Source: an uncultured Gemmatimonadota bacterium
GTDB taxonomy: Bacteria; Gemmatimonadota; Gemmatimonadetes; Gemmatimonadales; GWC2-71-9
Assembly (NCBI GenBank): GCA_946480845.1
Contig: CAMLLJ010000080.1
Span: 1-11,621, forward strand
Reading direction: 5' to 3'
DNA length: 11,621 nucleotides
The notes under the pieces were generated by a model that was not told the origin of the DNA, ran no database searches, and saw only the letters and a program-made list of their open reading frames with translations. Both the position numbers and the translations under genes were made by a program. Shown piece by piece: positions 9,181 through 11,621 of the stretch; positions within the stretch are counted from its first letter, which is position 1, and every line of letters begins with the position of its first letter.

Positions 9181-10431
9181 GTGACTGCAGTGCACGACCC
9201 ATCCCCGCTCGCCGCCTGCGTGCATTGCGGCTTCTGCCTGCCCGCCTGTCCCACCTACCTCGCCACCGGCGACGAATCCGACAGCCCCCGCGGGCGGATC
9301 GTGCTCATGCGCGCGCTCGAGCGTGGCGAGCTGGCGCCGACCGATCCCGCCCTCGCGCAGCACCTCGATGCCTGCCTCGGCTGCCGCGGGTGCGAGCCGG
9401 TCTGCCCCTCGGGCGTCGCGTACGGCCGCGGACTCGAGGCGGCGCGCGCCGCGCTGGCCGACGCGCGCGGCATCGCGCCGCTGGCGCGGCTGGTGCTCGG
9501 CGTGTTCCGGCGCACCTGGCTCTGGCGGCCGGCGTTCACGGTGGCGCGCTGGCTCCGCGCGGCGGGGGTGCCCGCGCGGCTGGCCGGGAGCGGGCGCGCG
9601 GGGTTCGCGATGGGGATGCTGGCGAGCACGGATCCGCCGCGCGCCGGCCATTCGCATCCGCGGCGCTCGCCCGCATCGGGGCCCGGCATCGCGGCCGGGC
9701 GGGGCACCGTCGCCCTCTTCCGCGGCTGCGTGATGGATACGCTGTTCTCCCACGTGCACGCGGCCGCCGCGCGCACCCTCGCCGCCAACGGCTACACGGT
9801 GATCGACGTGCCCGGCCAGCAGTGCTGCGGCGCCCTGCACGACCATGCAGGCGACGTCGCCGCCGCGCGGTCACTCGCGCGCGCCAACCTCGATGCCTTC
9901 GCCCGCGCCGACTTCATCGCGGTGGACAGCGCCGGCTGCGGCGCCCTGCTCAAGGACTACGGCCACCTCCTCGGCGGGGCTGCCGCGGCCGCCTTCGGCG
10001 CGAAGGTGCGCGACGTGACCGAGCTGCTCGCCGCCGCCGGCCCCATCCGGGGCGCCCCGCTCGAGCGCGAGGTGGTGTACGACGCGCCCTGCCACCTCCA
10101 GCACGCCCAGCGCGTGCACGCCGAGCCGCTCGCCGTGCTGGGCGCGATTCCCGGCCTCCGCGTCCGGCTGCTTCCCGGCTCCGACAAGTGCTGCGGCAGC
10201 GCGGGCATCTATACGCTGCTGCAGCCGGAGATGTCGCGCGCGGTGCTCGACGCCAAGCTTGCGGAGATCGCCGAGGCGGAGCCGCGGCCCGAGGTGGTGG
10301 CCACCGGCAATCCGGGGTGCGCGATGCAGATCGGCGCGGGGCTGCTCGCGGCGGACCTGCCCATCCGGGTGCGCCATCCGGTGGAGCTGCTCGACGAGTC
10401 CTACGCCCTGGCGGGACACTACCCCGCCTGA
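9181..10431 (+). CDS. glcF: Glycolate oxidase, iron-sulfur subunit GlcF
   Basis: This 416-residue subunit should pass electrons from the flavin subunits toward the quinone pool at the inner membrane. Two ferredoxin-type [4Fe-4S] motifs are intact: CVHCGFCLPACP (Cys13, 16, 19, 23) and CLGCRGCEPVCP (Cys65, 68, 71, 75). Two CCG domains follow. The first has Cys183, Cys215-Cys216-Gly and Cys253; the second has Cys304 (DAPCHLQH), Cys337-Cys338-Gly and Cys380 (GNPGCAMQ). This is the full GlcF layout and close to the 407-residue E. coli length. A linker of about 30 residues rich in Pro, Gly and Arg (about 155-178) is low in complexity. I chose the GTG at 9181, one base after the glcE stop; GTG 9190 is a close alternative. 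An upstream start at 9151 would overlap glcE needlessly. Confidence 0.95.
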   Translation: MTAVHDPSPLAACVHCGFCLPACPTYLATGDESDSPRGRIVLMRALERGELAPTDPALAQHLDACLGCRGCEPVCPSGVAYGRGLEAARAALADARGIAPLARLVLGVFRRTWLWRPAFTVARWLRAAGVPARLAGSGRAGFAMGMLASTDPPRAGHSHPRRSPASGPGIAAGRGTVALFRGCVMDTLFSHVHAAAARTLAANGYTVIDVPGQQCCGALHDHAGDVAAARSLARANLDAFARADFIAVDSAGCGALLKDYGHLLGGAAAAAFGAKVRDVTELLAAAGPIRGAPLEREVVYDAPCHLQHAQRVHAEPLAVLGAIPGLRVRLLPGSDKCCGSAGIYTLLQPEMSRAVLDAKLAEIAEAEPRPEVVATGNPGCAMQIGAGLLAADLPIRVRHPVELLDESYALAGHYPA

Positions 10432-10436
10432 CGGTG

Positions 10437-10442
10437 TACCTT
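10437..10442 (+). promoter_or_regulatory. Candidate -10 hexamer TACCTT upstream of the ygfZ short ORF
   Basis: TACCTT (TANNNT form) sits in the gap after glcF and ends 5 bases before the ATG at 10448, the same geometry as at 247-252 and 6494-6499. It could give ygfZ its own leaderless transcript besides read-through from glcDEF. No -35 element is evident, and the hexamer is a weaker match than the others. Confidence 0.3.
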
Positions 10443-10447
10443 TCCTC

Positions 10448-10477
10448 ATGACCCAGCCCCGATTGCTCCGTGCCTGA
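10448..10477 (+). CDS. Possible nine-codon leader ORF overlapping the ygfZ start
   Basis: ATG at 10448 opens a short frame encoding MTQPRLLRA, ending at TGA 10475-10477. Its last 8 bases (GTGCCTGA, 10470-10477) contain the GTG start of ygfZ in a different frame. There is no ribosome binding site in front of the ygfZ GTG, so ribosomes finishing this short ORF could restart there. The peptide resembles nothing known and its translation is an inference from position only. A sequencing indel that split a longer ygfZ N-terminus is the main alternative. Confidence 0.3.
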   Translation: MTQPRLLRA

Positions 10478-11459
10478 GTTTGCGATCGCGCTCGACCGCG
10501 CCCGGCTGGCCACGGCGCGTCACGGCGCCGCGGTCGTGGTCACGTCGCCTGCCGTCTTCCGCGTCGAGGGACCGGGCGCGCTCCAGTGCCTGCAGGGCCT
10601 CCTCACCAACGATCTCCAGAAGCCGGGCGACTACAGCCTGGTCTACGGCGCCCTGCTCACGCCCAAGGGGATGATCGTGGTGGACTACTGGGTGGCGCGG
10701 ACCCCGGAGGGCTTCACCATGGTGGCGCCGGCGCGCGGCCGGGCAGCCTCCACCGACCTCTTCACCCGCCAGCTCCCGCCCCGGCTCGCCCGCGTCACCG
10801 ACCTCACGGGGGAGTCGCAGGTCGCCTGGCTGGTGGGGGAGCATGCCTTCCAGTCGCTCATCAAGGCGGGGCTCGGGCCGCTGCCCGAGTCGGCGGGCCG
10901 GGTGACGGTGATCGACACCGTGCGCGGCCGGCTGATCGTGGCGCTGGGCACCGACGTGGCGCCGTTCGCAGGGATGATCATCGGGCCGGAGGCGGCGGTC
11001 GGCGTGGCGCTCGATGCACTCGCGCGCGTGGGCGTGGAGCGGGGCGACGAGGCCCTGCTCGAGGCCTCGCGCATCCTGGCGGGCTGGCCGGCGCTCGGCG
11101 CGGAGATCGACGAGCGCACCCTCCCGCAGGAGGTGCGCTACGACCAGATCGGCGGGGTCTCCTACACCAAGGGCTGCTACACCGGCCAGGAAACCGTCGC
11201 CCGCCTCCACTTCCGCGGCCACACCAACCGCGAGCTCCGGGGCCTTCGCTGGGACTCGACGGACCCCCTCGAGGGCGCCGCCGTCTCGGCCCGCGGCAAG
11301 GACGTCGGCAGCGTCAGGTCCACCCTGGTGCTGGACGATCGCACCATAGGCCTAGCCTCCATCAGGCGCGAAGTGGCGGTGGGTGACGAGGTGGACGCAG
11401 GAGGGAGGAGGGCGACGGTGGTGGCGCTGCCGTTCGGGCCGGGGGATGTTGATGGATAG
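10470..11459 (+). CDS. ygfZ: YgfZ/GcvT-domain folate-binding protein
   Basis: A 329-residue cytoplasmic protein of the YgfZ family, relatives of the glycine-cleavage T protein that bind tetrahydrofolate. In other bacteria they help keep certain [4Fe-4S] enzymes active. The family signature KGCYTGQE is intact at residues 234-241, with the functional cysteine at 236, followed by VARLHFRGHTNRELRGL. Upstream are FRVEGPGALQCLQGLLTND and GALLTPKGMIVVDYWV, typical of the GcvT-like first domain. The C-terminal barrel ends with GDEVDAGGRRATVVALPF. The GTG at 10470 gives standard family length; it lacks a visible ribosome binding site and overlaps a short ORF. It lies 38 bases after glcF, whose two predicted [4Fe-4S] clusters are a natural client. 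That link is inference. Confidence 0.92.
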   Translation: MPEFAIALDRARLATARHGAAVVVTSPAVFRVEGPGALQCLQGLLTNDLQKPGDYSLVYGALLTPKGMIVVDYWVARTPEGFTMVAPARGRAASTDLFTRQLPPRLARVTDLTGESQVAWLVGEHAFQSLIKAGLGPLPESAGRVTVIDTVRGRLIVALGTDVAPFAGMIIGPEAAVGVALDALARVGVERGDEALLEASRILAGWPALGAEIDERTLPQEVRYDQIGGVSYTKGCYTGQETVARLHFRGHTNRELRGLRWDSTDPLEGAAVSARGKDVGSVRSTLVLDDRTIGLASIRREVAVGDEVDAGGRRATVVALPFGPGDVDG

Positions 11460-11460
11460 G

Positions 11461-11543
11461 ACGGTCAGGGCGGTCGGGACGGTCGGGACGGTCGGGAGAC
11501 GGTCAGGTTGTCCGTCTCATTCCCGACCGTCCTGACCGTCCCG
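11461..11543. repeat. Second foldback repeat with tandem GGTCGGGAC units
   Basis: Right after the ygfZ stop, imperfect tandem copies of a 9-mer, GGTCGGGAC, run to about 11509. A 22-base stretch at 11475-11496 has an inverted copy at 11522-11543 that matches at 21 of 22 positions, leaving a 25-base loop. The transcript would form a long GC-rich hairpin that could help stabilise or end the ygfZ mRNA, though no T tract follows. The sequence is unrelated to the repeat at 4208-4323, yet the architecture (arms made of short tandem units, placed just after a gene) is the same. Confidence 0.8.
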
Positions 11544-11552
11544 ATCGCAGAC

Positions 11553-11619
11553 GGGGGGGGGGGGGGGGGGGGGGTGGGGGGGCCCCCCCCCCCCCACCCC
11601 CACCACGCCCCCCCCCGCA
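11553..11619. repeat. Low-complexity G and C homopolymer runs at the window end
   Basis: A run of 22 G (11553-11574), one T and seven more G pass directly into 13 C, an A and further C-rich sequence to the end. The G-to-C switch makes a near-palindrome. Runs like these are typical of failed assembly at a contig end or of sequencing artefacts. I see no gene or site here and would not trust the bases. Confidence 0.7.
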
Positions 11620-11621
11620 GC

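Overview
This is a very GC-rich bacterial chromosomal window holding nine protein genes: eight complete and one cut by the left edge. All but one can be placed in a known family. The very high GC content, the G/C-ending codons, a short housekeeping-type sigma factor without region 1.1, a YumC-type flavoprotein and a separate-subunit GlcD/GlcE/GlcF set fit an environmental, probably aerobic, Gram-negative-type bacterium. My best guess is Gemmatimonadota, but that is an inference from style and gene content; no rRNA or other phylogenetic marker was compared. The sequence ends in a G/C homopolymer mess that looks like a contig end of a draft or metagenome assembly.

Left part (1-3080): the start of a ferredoxin/flavodoxin-NADP+ reductase-like flavoprotein runs leftward off the window. 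It is divergent from a tightly packed three-gene set: an unrecognised lipoprotein, a PduO-type cob(I)alamin adenosyltransferase and AroB (3-dehydroquinate synthase). Their ends overlap by 4 and 7 bases, so translational coupling is likely.

Middle (3081-4341): a 169-bp intergenic region carries a near-consensus sigma70 promoter (TTGACA, 17 bp, CATATT) and three DnaA-box-like 9-mers, in front of a 300-residue RpoD/RpoS-like sigma factor. The sigma gene ends in a strong intrinsic terminator. This is followed at once by a hairpin-forming repeat element whose arms are built from 8-bp tandem units.

Right part (4342-11459): a leftward CPA2-family cation/proton antiporter with a C-terminal RCK_C-like domain is divergent from glcD-glcE-glcF. 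These encode the glycolate oxidase (FAD subunit, second FAD-type subunit, iron-sulfur subunit), which oxidises glycolate to glyoxylate and passes electrons to the membrane chain. A YgfZ-family protein, linked in other bacteria to upkeep of Fe-S enzymes, follows GlcF, a subunit predicted to carry two [4Fe-4S] clusters. A nine-codon ORF overlaps the ygfZ start.

The end (11460-11621) holds a second repeat element with short tandem units and inverted arms, then low-complexity G/C runs.

Four gene starts have an AT-rich TANNNT-like hexamer only 5-6 bases upstream of the start codon. This suggests leaderless transcripts. I found no phage, CRISPR, insertion sequence, RNA gene or defence system, and no convincing new system. 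The most interesting signals are regulatory (leaderless starts, DnaA boxes at a sigma promoter, the overlapping short ORF) and the two foldback repeats.
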